A stretch of 64,000 bases of DNA from CAVYUC01 sp963816685 (GTDB lineage Bacteria > Bacteroidota > Bacteroidia > Bacteroidales > Prolixibacteraceae), in NCBI GenBank assembly GCA_963816685.1, contig CAWFMB010000033.1, forward strand, positions 76,363 through 140,362. The letters are read 5' to 3'. A program made the translations under genes and the position numbers. Shown here piece after piece: positions 55,024 through 63,366 of the stretch. The notes beneath the pieces were generated by a model. The model was not told the DNA's origin, did no database searches, and saw only the letters and a list, made by a program, of their open reading frames with translations. Numbering within the stretch: the first letter of the stretch is position 1; every line of letters begins with the position of its first letter.

Positions 55024-58000
55024 ATGAAACCAACAGAAAAGGCAATCCTGCCAAACAATATGGAAGAATTAAAGGTGCTGCTGGAACAGAAAAACCGCGA
55101 ACTTGAAATTGAAGCGGCTCTTGAAAGAGTTCGGGCCTGTTCAATGGGAATGAACAATAGTGAAGAACTGGTTGAAGTTGTTCGTCTTCTTGACAAGGAA
55201 ATAGCCGGGTTGAGTGTAGAAGTTAATGGTTCGCAAATCGTAACGGATTTTGCCAACCCTGAAAAAAGTGTGAATGATTGGTATGCCAGAGAAGGACAAA
55301 ATTATCTGGAAAAATTTCATATTCCGTATTTGGAACATCCCCTTACAAAAAGAGTTTATAATGCTTTGCACAAGGGTGTTGATTTTTATACTGAAAATTA
55401 TTCAAAGGCTGAAAAAAACAAGTATTTCAGGCTTCTGTTTAAATACTCCGATTTTGGAAAGATTCCTAAAGAAAGACAGGAATTTATATATCATTCCCCT
55501 GCATGGATTAGAGCCGTTGTAGTTTCTAAAAATTCCATTTTGGTTTTTCAACGTTTTGTCCTCAAGGAATTTACCAGGGAAGAAGAGGGAATATTCAAAC
55601 GATTCGGAAAAGTTTTTGAGCAGGCTTACACCCGTTTCCTCGATCTCCAAAAAGCCGAAGCACAGGCTCGCGAAGCACAAATTGAAGCAGCACTGGAAAG
55701 AGTAAGATCGCGGACAATGGGCATGCAAAACAGTGAAGAACTTGCAGAAGTGATCGCACAGATAAATGCTGAAATCACCAATCTGGGCATCAGGTCAGAT
55801 AATACAGGATTGATAACCGATATAAAGCTGAATGAAAAATCAGGTTCCTATTGCACGTGGTTTTCAATACCGGGAAAAACATACAGCAATAAATTTCTTA
55901 TTCCGCGAATGCAACATCGGCTATTTGAAAAAATGGAAGAAGCTTACCAGAGAAAAATAGAATTTTTTACCATAAGCTTTACAAAAGAAGAAAAGGATCG
56001 ATATTTAAACTTCGTCTTCGCTGAATCTGATTTAAAATCTATTCCCGAGTCAAGAAAAAAGTTTCTTTTAAATGCTCCCGGATGGTCTCAATCCGTAGTA
56101 TTACATAAAAATTCCGGATTGGCGCTACAAAGGTTTAGCAATGAGTCATTTTCAGAGGAAGAGAATGCAGTTGCCATCCGATTTGGCCACGTATTCGAAC
56201 AAACCTACACCCGCTTCCTCGACCTCCAAAAAGCAGAAACACAAGCCCGGGAGGCTCAGATTGAAGCTGCATTGGAACGGGTAAGGGCTGCCTCGATGGC
56301 CATGCACAAAAGTGATGAATTGCAGGAGGTTATTTCGGTTGTTCTTAACCAAATGATATCATTAGGCATAAAAACGGATGTTAGTTATATTGTTATAAAT
56401 GCAGAAAACACAAAAGATTTTAATTTATGGCTGGCTACCGAAAATAATGACTATGCCAGACAGATAAACCTGCCTTATTTCAAACATCCTATCCATGATG
56501 ATGCTCTTAAAGCAATCAAAAAACAAGTTGGACTTGATACACATAGTTATTCAAAAGAGGAAAAGAATCGCTATTTTGAATATCAATTTAAGCATTCAGA
56601 TTTAAAATACAGTCCCGAAGAACGAAAAAAATTTATTCTTGATGCTCCCGGATACACTCGAACTATTGCAATAAACAAACACACCTCCATAGCTGTAAAT
56701 AATTATGCAACAACTAAATTTTCAACAGAAGAAAATGAAATATTAATTCGAATTGCAAAAGTATTCGAACAGGCATATACCCGGTTTTTAGATATTAAAA
56801 AAGCTGAAGCACAGGCTCGCGAAGCCCAAATTGAAGCCGCGCTTGAACGTGTTCGTGCCAAAGCTATGTCAATGCAAAACTCCGAGGATTTAAATGCAAC
56901 AATTGGCGCTTTTTACCGTGAACTTGAACAGTTCAGCATTACACCCCGCAGGTGTGGTGTGGGGCTGCTGCAAAAAAACCGCCTCGCCGAACTTTCTACC
57001 ATGAATACATTGGTACAGGGAAATTCCATTGAGATTATCGGGAAACTAAAAATGGAAGGACACTGGGTGCTGGACGGTGTTTATGACAACTGGTGCCTGC
57101 AGAAAGAATTTCACCCTGTATTACGTGGGAACGAAATAAAAGAGTACAATCAGATTTTAAAACCGCAGATGGACTTCCCGGAATATCCGAACAATTCTGT
57201 ACAGTTTGGTTACTTCTTTTTCTTTCCGGAAGGAGGTGTTTATGCATGGACTGAAAAGGAGATGAAAGAGGATGAATTGAAAATTTACCGCCGGTTTACA
57301 ACGGTTCTGAGTCTCACCTACAAGCGCTACAAAGATTTAAAAGATGCCGAAGCCAATGCACATGAAGCAGTGAAACGCGCATCACTCGACCGGGTACGCG
57401 CCGAAATTGCATCCATGCGATCGGTTGACGATCTTCAGCGCATTACTCCTTTAATCTGGCATGAACTCATTACACTGGGTGTGCCATTTGTGCGTTGCGG
57501 AGTTTTTATTTTTAATGAAGCCACCGCTCATGTACAGGTGTTTTTATCATCACCCGATGGTCATTCGCTGGCAGTACTGGATTTATCCTTCGATTCGGGG
57601 GAACTGACCAGAAATACCGTAAATCACTGGCGCAAAGGTTTGATATTTAAAACCCACTGGAACCGGCAACAATTTATGAACTGGATGCAATCGATGATTA
57701 AAATGGGTCAGGTCAGCAACAGCGAAACTTACCAGGGGGCGTCAAAACCGCCGGAATCGCTTCATTTACATTTTGTTCCTTTCAAACAGGGAATGTTATA
57801 TGTTGGAAACATTTTATCGCTGGAACCTGATGCCCTGGAACTGGTAAAAGCCCTGGCCGAATCTTTCTCCATTGCGTATGCCCGGTACGAAGATTTCAGA
57901 CAACTGGAAGAGGCTAAAAACCAAATTGAAAAAACATTTACCGATCTGAAAGCGGCCCAGTCGCAATTGATTCAGGCGGAAAAAATGGCCTCACTCGGTG

Positions 58001-58752
58001 AACTCACTGCCGGCATTGCCCACGAAATCCAGAACCCGCTCAATTTCGTAAATAATTTCAGTGAACTAAGTAAAGAACTGATTGGTGAAATGAATGATGA
58101 ATTGGCAGTTGGTACCGAGGCCTCGCTGCAGCTGGCCAGAGAGATTGCAGGCGATGTTGAGCAAAACCTCGAAAAAATAAACCACCACGGCAAACGTGCC
58201 GCCGATATTGTAAAAGGAATGTTGCAACATTCACGGTCCAGTTCAGGGCAAAAAGAACCTACCAATATTAATGCACTTGCCGATGAATATCTGCGTCTGG
58301 CTTACCACGGTTTGCGGGCAAAAGACAAAACATTCAATGCACTGATGAAAACCGAATTTGATTCAACAATTGGAAAAATCGAAGTCATTCCGCAAGATAT
58401 TGGCCGGGTGATCCTCAATCTGATTACCAATGCGTTTTACGTTGTTGATGAAAAAAAGAAACTATTAAATGATGGTTTCGAACCTATTGTTTCGGTAAGT
58501 ACAAAAAAGATGAATAATCAGATTGCAATTTCTGTAAAAGATAACGGGAACGGAATACCGAATCACATTCTGGATAAAATCTTCCAACCCTTCTTCACAA
58601 CAAAACCAACCGGACTGGGAACCGGACTGGGATTGAGTTTAAGCTATGATATTGTGAAGGCACACGGAGGGGAGTTGAAGGTAGAAACGAAGGAAGGTGA
58701 AGGTTCGCAGTTTATTATACAATTACCCGCATTAAATGAAATTATAAAATAA
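55024..58752 (+). CDS. Cytoplasmic multi-sensor histidine kinase with five sensor domains (module B)
   Basis: This 1,242-residue protein lacks signal or membrane segments. As in the module A paralogue, five GAF-like domains are spaced by the coiled coil FLDLQKAEAQAREAQIEAAL / ERVRSRTMGMQ, starting near residues 30, 221, 414, 604 and 785. Domains 1-3 are of one type (FHIPYLEHP, YSKAEKNKYF-like, KNSILVFQRF). Domain 4 is distinct (CGVGLLQKNRLAELS ... FFFFPEGGVYAWTEKEM). Domain 5 matches domain 5 of the paralogue (LGVPFVRCGVFIF, VPFKQGMLYVGN). The kinase core has His1000, NLITNAFYV, DNGNGIP, GTGLGLS. This kinase has the shortest loop between N and G1 boxes, without a palindromic insertion. Its stop overlaps the next start by 1 nt (TAATG). 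Confidence 0.9.
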   Translation: MKPTEKAILPNNMEELKVLLEQKNRELEIEAALERVRACSMGMNNSEELVEVVRLLDKEIAGLSVEVNGSQIVTDFANPEKSVNDWYAREGQNYLEKFHIPYLEHPLTKRVYNALHKGVDFYTENYSKAEKNKYFRLLFKYSDFGKIPKERQEFIYHSPAWIRAVVVSKNSILVFQRFVLKEFTREEEGIFKRFGKVFEQAYTRFLDLQKAEAQAREAQIEAALERVRSRTMGMQNSEELAEVIAQINAEITNLGIRSDNTGLITDIKLNEKSGSYCTWFSIPGKTYSNKFLIPRMQHRLFEKMEEAYQRKIEFFTISFTKEEKDRYLNFVFAESDLKSIPESRKKFLLNAPGWSQSVVLHKNSGLALQRFSNESFSEEENAVAIRFGHVFEQTYTRFLDLQKAETQAREAQIEAALERVRAASMAMHKSDELQEVISVVLNQMISLGIKTDVSYIVINAENTKDFNLWLATENNDYARQINLPYFKHPIHDDALKAIKKQVGLDTHSYSKEEKNRYFEYQFKHSDLKYSPEERKKFILDAPGYTRTIAINKHTSIAVNNYATTKFSTEENEILIRIAKVFEQAYTRFLDIKKAEAQAREAQIEAALERVRAKAMSMQNSEDLNATIGAFYRELEQFSITPRRCGVGLLQKNRLAELSTMNTLVQGNSIEIIGKLKMEGHWVLDGVYDNWCLQKEFHPVLRGNEIKEYNQILKPQMDFPEYPNNSVQFGYFFFFPEGGVYAWTEKEMKEDELKIYRRFTTVLSLTYKRYKDLKDAEANAHEAVKRASLDRVRAEIASMRSVDDLQRITPLIWHELITLGVPFVRCGVFIFNEATAHVQVFLSSPDGHSLAVLDLSFDSGELTRNTVNHWRKGLIFKTHWNRQQFMNWMQSMIKMGQVSNSETYQGASKPPESLHLHFVPFKQGMLYVGNILSLEPDALELVKALAESFSIAYARYEDFRQLEEAKNQIEKTFTDLKAAQSQLIQAEKMASLGELTAGIAHEIQNPLNFVNNFSELSKELIGEMNDELAVGTEASLQLAREIAGDVEQNLEKINHHGKRAADIVKGMLQHSRSSSGQKEPTNINALADEYLRLAYHGLRAKDKTFNALMKTEFDSTIGKIEVIPQDIGRVILNLITNAFYVVDEKKKLLNDGFEPIVSVSTKKMNNQIAISVKDNGNGIPNHILDKIFQPFFTTKPTGLGTGLGLSLSYDIVKAHGGELKVETKEGEGSQFIIQLPALNEIIK

Positions 58753-59912
58753 TGAAAGCAAAATCAATAAAAGGAAAAACACCTTCAGAAATCCAAAAAG
58801 CATTGGATGAAAGCATTCGTGATGCCCGCCTGCCGGATGAGCAGGGTTTCAAACCAACCCTTGCCATCATAATAATTAGCAACATGGAAGATGCTGAAGA
58901 ACTCCATTCAATTTTTAGGACACGAGATTTTGCAATTTTCGGGATCACATCACCCAAAAAATTTACTGAACAGGGAATTTCAGAGGATGATATCGTCGTG
59001 ATGCTGATGGATATAAAACCGGATAATTTCAAAATAGTATTAAACGATTACCAGGGATCGTCTGCCTACGAAGCCGGGTATAACGCAGGCATATCCGGAA
59101 AAAATGCTTTTGCGAATCCAGGCTTCCTCATTTCACCATTGGATTTCAGAGTTTCCAACGATGAACTGATCAGAGGACTGACGGATGCTGCAGGCCATGA
59201 TGTCATGATTGCGGGTGGCGGTTGCGGTGATCCGGTTGATTTTTCAGGGGTCGTTTTTACCAATGATGCATCAAGTAAAGGGGGCTTGCTTGCACTCATT
59301 CTTGATCAGGACAAGGTTGCGATAAGCGGTCTGGCAGTTTCAGGCTGGAAGCCGGTAGGTACGACGAAAAAAATCACGAAATGTGCAGACTCCTGGGCTT
59401 TCACTATTGACAATGAACCTGCGATGCATGTCATTCAAAGATTCTTAGGGAATGATATTGTTAGGGCTAATTCAGAAGGAAGTGGATTTATTCCAACAGA
59501 CCTGGGCTATCCATTACAGTTTGAGAGGGCATCAGGAAATGCAATTATGAAGCCTGCGCTGTTTTTTAATCCTGCCGACCAATCCGTCATGATTGCAGGT
59601 GGTATAAATGAAGGAGATCAATTCCGTTTTTCCCTGCCACCGGATTTTGATGTGATTGACAAAGTGGTTGACAGTGCCAGGATGAGTAAAGAAACGGAGA
59701 TGCCGGATGCCGATATGTTGATGGTCTTTTCATGTGTCGGAAGATTAGGGACTTTCGGTCCTTTGATTTCCACAGAAATAGAAGGGCTGGCATCCACCTG
59801 GGGCACACCCATGATCGGCTATTTCTCATTGGGTGAATTTGGTAAGTTGGATGAAGGCCGCTGTGAATTTCAGGGAACAACGGTTAGTTGGGTAGCATTA
59901 AAGGAAAAATAG
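58752..59912 (+). CDS. Divergent FIST-domain protein, FIST-a' (module B)
   Basis: This 386-residue FIST_N/FIST_C protein begins MKAKSIKGKTPSEI and has an inserted ARLPDEQG before FKPTLAIIII. Motifs constant in the other five FIST proteins are changed here: the TT-GEF phrase reads TSPKKFTEQG, and FGG-AGDD reads AGGGCGDPVDFSG. The C-terminal domain is normal (AVSGWKPVGTTKKITKCADS, DNEPAMHVIQRFLG, FSLPPDFDVIDKVVDS, FSCVGRLGTFGPLISTEIEG, GYFSLGEFGKLDEG) and it ends GTTVSWVALKEK. Position and ending pair it with the first FIST gene of module A. Altered N-terminal motifs suggest a different or lost ligand. Confidence 0.88.
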   Translation: MKAKSIKGKTPSEIQKALDESIRDARLPDEQGFKPTLAIIIISNMEDAEELHSIFRTRDFAIFGITSPKKFTEQGISEDDIVVMLMDIKPDNFKIVLNDYQGSSAYEAGYNAGISGKNAFANPGFLISPLDFRVSNDELIRGLTDAAGHDVMIAGGGCGDPVDFSGVVFTNDASSKGGLLALILDQDKVAISGLAVSGWKPVGTTKKITKCADSWAFTIDNEPAMHVIQRFLGNDIVRANSEGSGFIPTDLGYPLQFERASGNAIMKPALFFNPADQSVMIAGGINEGDQFRFSLPPDFDVIDKVVDSARMSKETEMPDADMLMVFSCVGRLGTFGPLISTEIEGLASTWGTPMIGYFSLGEFGKLDEGRCEFQGTTVSWVALKEK

Positions 59913-59927
59913 AAATCAGATATAATC

Positions 59928-61067
59928 ATGAAGGCAAAATCAATAATTGGGAAATCAACGGAAGAGATTAAATCGGCACTGGAGCAATCCATGTCTGACG
60001 GTTTTATACCTACGCTGGCTATCGTCTTTATTTCTGTAAAGCAAAACCGTGAAGCAATCTGCGAACTGCTGCACAAGGAAGGCATACAAATTTTTGGTTC
60101 CACTACTTCCGGCGAATTTATCAGCAGTGAGATCAGTAATGGCGGTATTGCTATCATGCTTCTCGATATCAATCCGGCTTATTTTAAAGTTACTTTTCAG
60201 GAAACAGGCAGCATTCCTGTATTTGAAAGTGCAAAACAATTTGGCACAGATGGGAAGCAGGCATTTAACAGCCCGGCATTTATCATTGCGTCCGGTTGGC
60301 TGCACACTGATGGTGAAGAGATTATCAAAGGAATTGAAGCAGGTTTTGATGGAGAAGCTCCCATTTTTGGTGGTATGGCAGGCGACGACCTTGCCTTAAG
60401 TGAGCCTATCGTGTTTACCTATGGTAAAAACAGTACCACCGGCATAGTGGCTATAATAATCGATCAGGACAAAATTGATATTACAGGCATTGTTACTTGT
60501 GGTTGGAAACCCATCGGCATTACCAAAACGATTACTAAAAGCGCCGGCAATATTGTTTACACTATAGATAATCAACCTGCGCTTGATGTGGTTATAAAAT
60601 ATCTTGGATTAAATTTAGACAACGAGATAAGTGATAGCATGGTCGTGAATCTTGGCGCTTATTATCCATTGCAGTTGGAAAGGGAAGATGCCCCGCCCGT
60701 AATGCGAACCGCAATGTTGGGTAACAAAGCAGACCGTTCACTCATTTATGCCGGCACAGTTCCTCAGGGTGCAAAAGTGAGATTTTCGTTACCACCCGAT
60801 TTTGATGCAATAGACACTGTTGTGGATGAATGTGTAGAGTTGAAAACTAATGAATATAATAACACAGATGCTGTAATCATGTTTTCGTGCATTAGCCGCC
60901 ATCTTTCTTTTGGCGTCATGACAAGTGAAGAAATTGAAAGAGTTATCAATGTTTGGAATGCACCCTTTATCGGTTTCTTCTGTTATGGCGAATTTGGCAA
61001 ATCAAAGGCCGGCAAGCATGAGTTTCACAATAACACCTGCTGCGTAGTAGCATTAAAAGAAAAATAA
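59928..61067 (+). CDS. FIST-domain sensor protein, FIST-b' (module B)
   Basis: This is a 379-residue FIST_N/FIST_C protein: FIPTLAIVFISVKQNREAIC, FGSTTSGEFISSEISNGGIA, LDINPAYFKVTF, IFGGMAGDDLALSEPIVFTY, VTCGWKPIGITKTITKSAGN, DNQPALDVVIKYLG, FSCISRHLSFGVMTSEEIER and the ending NNTCCVVALKEK. The NPAYFK and FSC-SR variants make it the counterpart of the second FIST gene in module A. Cytoplasmic by lack of signal peptide. It starts 15 nt after the previous stop. Confidence 0.92.
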   Translation: MKAKSIIGKSTEEIKSALEQSMSDGFIPTLAIVFISVKQNREAICELLHKEGIQIFGSTTSGEFISSEISNGGIAIMLLDINPAYFKVTFQETGSIPVFESAKQFGTDGKQAFNSPAFIIASGWLHTDGEEIIKGIEAGFDGEAPIFGGMAGDDLALSEPIVFTYGKNSTTGIVAIIIDQDKIDITGIVTCGWKPIGITKTITKSAGNIVYTIDNQPALDVVIKYLGLNLDNEISDSMVVNLGAYYPLQLEREDAPPVMRTAMLGNKADRSLIYAGTVPQGAKVRFSLPPDFDAIDTVVDECVELKTNEYNNTDAVIMFSCISRHLSFGVMTSEEIERVINVWNAPFIGFFCYGEFGKSKAGKHEFHNNTCCVVALKEK

Positions 61068-61090
61068 CCTTAATCACAAATATTGATAAA

Positions 61091-62227
61091 ATGAAAGCAA
61101 AATCAATCAAAGGAAAATCAACGGAAGAAATTCAATCCGAATTAAAGAATAGCATGGAAGGTGGCTTCAAACCAACCCTGGCGATTATGTTCTCTTCTGT
61201 GAGTCAAGATCTTCATGCCCTTAGTAAAATAACATATGATGCGGGATTAGAACTTTTTGGGGTTACCACCAATGGGGAGTTTATAGATGAAGAAACTGAA
61301 AAGGGGTCAGTAGTGGCACTCTTGTTGGAAATCAACAAAAATTATTACGAGATATATCTGGAAGAATACCCAAATAAAAATTTCAAAGAAGTTTCGATGG
61401 GAATTGCCGGTAAAGCAAAAGCGATATTTAAAAAGCCTGCTTTTATCATCGGTACGAGTCATCCTGCGGCAGATGGAGAAGAAATCCTGCGGGGCTTTGA
61501 AGAGGTGATCGGGAAAGATGTGATTGCTTTTGGAGGCGGTGCAGGAGACGATTACGCCTTTACTGAAACCTTTGTATTCACCAACAATAAAGTGAGCAAC
61601 AACGGGATGATTTGTATCGCTTTGGATGAAGAGAAGGTGGCTGTCAGCGGCATCGCTACCTGCGGTTGGAAAGCAGTCGGAACAGAAAAAACAGTGACCA
61701 AAAGTGAAGGGAACCATGTGTTCACGATCGATAACGTACCGGCACTCGACATCACCACAAAATATGGTGGACTTGAAAATGTAACCCCGGGCAACCAGGA
61801 TTTATTAATTGAAATTGCTGCCAATTTTCCATTGCAACTTCAACGAAATGGAGATCCAGTCATGCGTCCACCGTTGGTTGTTGACTGGTCAGACCGCTCT
61901 TTTTACACAAGCGGCACGGTTCCGCAAGGATCAAAAATCCGTTTTTCCTTACCTCCTGATTGGGATGTGATGGAAAAAGTAGTAAAAGGCGTTCAAAATC
62001 TAAAGGAAACCGAAAGGCCGGAAGCAGATGCCCTGGTTGTGTTCAGTTGTGCCGGCAGGATTCTTTCATTCGGCCCCATGATGAATTCCGAAATAGAAGG
62101 CATCAAACGAGTTTGGAATGTACCCATGGCAGGGATGTTTTCCAATGCGGAGTTGGGCAGAATGGCCGGAGGCAATCTGGAAATGCATAATTTGACTACC
62201 TGTTGTGTGGCATTAAAGGAAAAATAA
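61091..62227 (+). CDS. FIST-domain sensor protein, FIST-c' (module B)
   Basis: This is a 378-residue FIST_N/FIST_C protein: FKPTLAIMFSSVSQDLHALS, FGVTTNGEFIDEETEKGSVV, FGGGAGDDYAFTETFVFTNN, ATCGWKAVGTEKTVTKSEGN, FSLPPDWDVMEKVVKG, FSCAGRILSFGPMMNSEIEG and the ending NLTTCCVALKEK. The C-terminal two thirds are almost the same as in the module A counterpart, also in DNA, whereas the N-terminal third differs widely. It directly abuts the next kinase (TAA then ATG), supporting translational coupling of FIST-c with the sensor-less kinase in both modules. Confidence 0.92.
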   Translation: MKAKSIKGKSTEEIQSELKNSMEGGFKPTLAIMFSSVSQDLHALSKITYDAGLELFGVTTNGEFIDEETEKGSVVALLLEINKNYYEIYLEEYPNKNFKEVSMGIAGKAKAIFKKPAFIIGTSHPAADGEEILRGFEEVIGKDVIAFGGGAGDDYAFTETFVFTNNKVSNNGMICIALDEEKVAVSGIATCGWKAVGTEKTVTKSEGNHVFTIDNVPALDITTKYGGLENVTPGNQDLLIEIAANFPLQLQRNGDPVMRPPLVVDWSDRSFYTSGTVPQGSKIRFSLPPDWDVMEKVVKGVQNLKETERPEADALVVFSCAGRILSFGPMMNSEIEGIKRVWNVPMAGMFSNAELGRMAGGNLEMHNLTTCCVALKEK

Positions 62228-63265
62228 ATGAATGCACACATCCAACATATCTACGACATCCTTCAGCAGATTGAAATCATATCTGAAGAACATAAGGCCG
62301 CAATCAGCAAATCCCTGAAGGATGTTGATAAAGAGATGACTATTGTGGAGTTTAAGCTTGACCGTACTGAAAAGGTAAAACGCACCACATCGCTTTTATT
62401 GGAAGAAACCATCGATGAACTGGAAAAAAAGCGTGCCGATTTTATTGAGGCCAATCAGGCACTAAAAAAATCGCTGGAAGAATTAAAAGCGGCACAGGCA
62501 CAATTAATCCAGTCCGAAAAAATGGCTTCACTCGGTGAGCTTCCCGCCGGCATTGCCCACGAAATACAAAATCCTCTGAACTTCGTAAACAATTTTGCGG
62601 AGGTAAGTGTCGATATTCTTGATGAATTAAATGTAGAGATTGATACCGGTAACCTCTATGAAGTAAAGGAAATTACAAATGATCTGAAACAAAACCTGGA
62701 AAAAATAAATCACCATGGAAAACGCGCCAGCAGCATTGTAAAAGGAATGCTTAAGCATTCCAGAATCAGTGACGGGCTAAAAGAATTAACAGATGTCAAT
62801 GCACTTGCCGATGAATATTTGCGCCTCTCCTACCACGGTTTCAGTGCCAAAGACAAATCGTTTAATGCCGGTTTTAAACTGGAAGCTGATAAATCACTAC
62901 CTAAAATTAATGTAGTTCCGCAGGATATTGGACGGGTTTTATTGAATTTGATAAACAATGCGTTTTATGCGGTGGATAACCGGGCAAAAGAGACCACCAC
63001 CCATCCTTCTGAAGGGGGAGCTAAGAATGCACCAAATGTATATCGTCCTACAGTCACAATTAGTACTACTTCTTCAAAGTCCCCTTCAGGGGATTTAGCC
63101 CGCCCGGATGGCCCGGTCAGACGGGGGGTGAAGATTAGTGTGAAAGATAATGGTAATGGAATTCCGCAAAATATCCTTGATAAAATCTTCCAGCCCTTCT
63201 TCTCCACCAAACCAACAGGCAAGGGAACTGGTTTAGGATTGAGTTTGAGTTATGATATTGTATAA
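62228..63265 (+). CDS. Soluble histidine kinase without own sensor domain (module B), prematurely stopped
   Basis: This 345-residue protein is a paralogue of the module A soluble kinase: helical N-terminus with VDKEMTIVEFKLDRTEKVKR and LLEETIDELEKKRAD, then the kinase core with His111, NLINNAFYA, DNGNGIP and GTGLGLSLSYDIV. Two oddities are visible. The H box reads GELPAGIAHEI, with Pro where all other kinases of the array have Thr. A TAA replaces the Lys codon of the conserved DIVKAHGG, cutting about 23 residues; the remainder is intact downstream. The ATP-binding motifs are before the stop, so partial function is possible. A G/C-rich insertion lies between N and G1 boxes. Confidence 0.88.
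   Translation: MNAHIQHIYDILQQIEIISEEHKAAISKSLKDVDKEMTIVEFKLDRTEKVKRTTSLLLEETIDELEKKRADFIEANQALKKSLEELKAAQAQLIQSEKMASLGELPAGIAHEIQNPLNFVNNFAEVSVDILDELNVEIDTGNLYEVKEITNDLKQNLEKINHHGKRASSIVKGMLKHSRISDGLKELTDVNALADEYLRLSYHGFSAKDKSFNAGFKLEADKSLPKINVVPQDIGRVLLNLINNAFYAVDNRAKETTTHPSEGGAKNAPNVYRPTVTISTTSSKSPSGDLARPDGPVRRGVKISVKDNGNGIPQNILDKIFQPFFSTKPTGKGTGLGLSLSYDIV
63001..63128. repeat. REP-like insertions inside the second soluble kinase
   Basis: CATCCTTCTGAAGGGGGAG (63002-63020) and AAAGTCCCCTTCAGGGGATT (63076-63095) are palindromic phrases, followed by a G/C-rich stretch to about 63128. They are read in frame as THPSEGGAKNA and SSKSPSGDLARPDGPVRRG between N and G1 boxes. The length is large compared with the module A soluble kinase. 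Confidence 0.7.
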
Positions 63266-63334
63266 GCGCATGGTGGGGAAATAAAAGTAAAATCAGAAGA
63301 AGGAGTTGGTACTGAAGTTAGTATTATATTATAA
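63266..63334 (+). other. Stranded C-terminal tail of the soluble kinase
   Basis: Immediately after the TAA at 63263-63265 the same frame continues AHGGEIKVKSEEGVGTEVSI and ends with a natural TAA at 63332-63334. This is the normal C-terminus of the ATPase domain in all paralogues. A single change from AAA to TAA explains it. Confidence 0.85.
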
Positions 63335-63366
63335 CTGAAGGATTCGTAAATTGTTAGAAAGTAAAA

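Noticed and set aside
40760..57400. CRISPR-like or tandem DNA repeat from the recurring linker sequence
   Set aside because: The recurrences are ~190 codons apart, diverged, and in frame; they are protein linkers between sensor domains.
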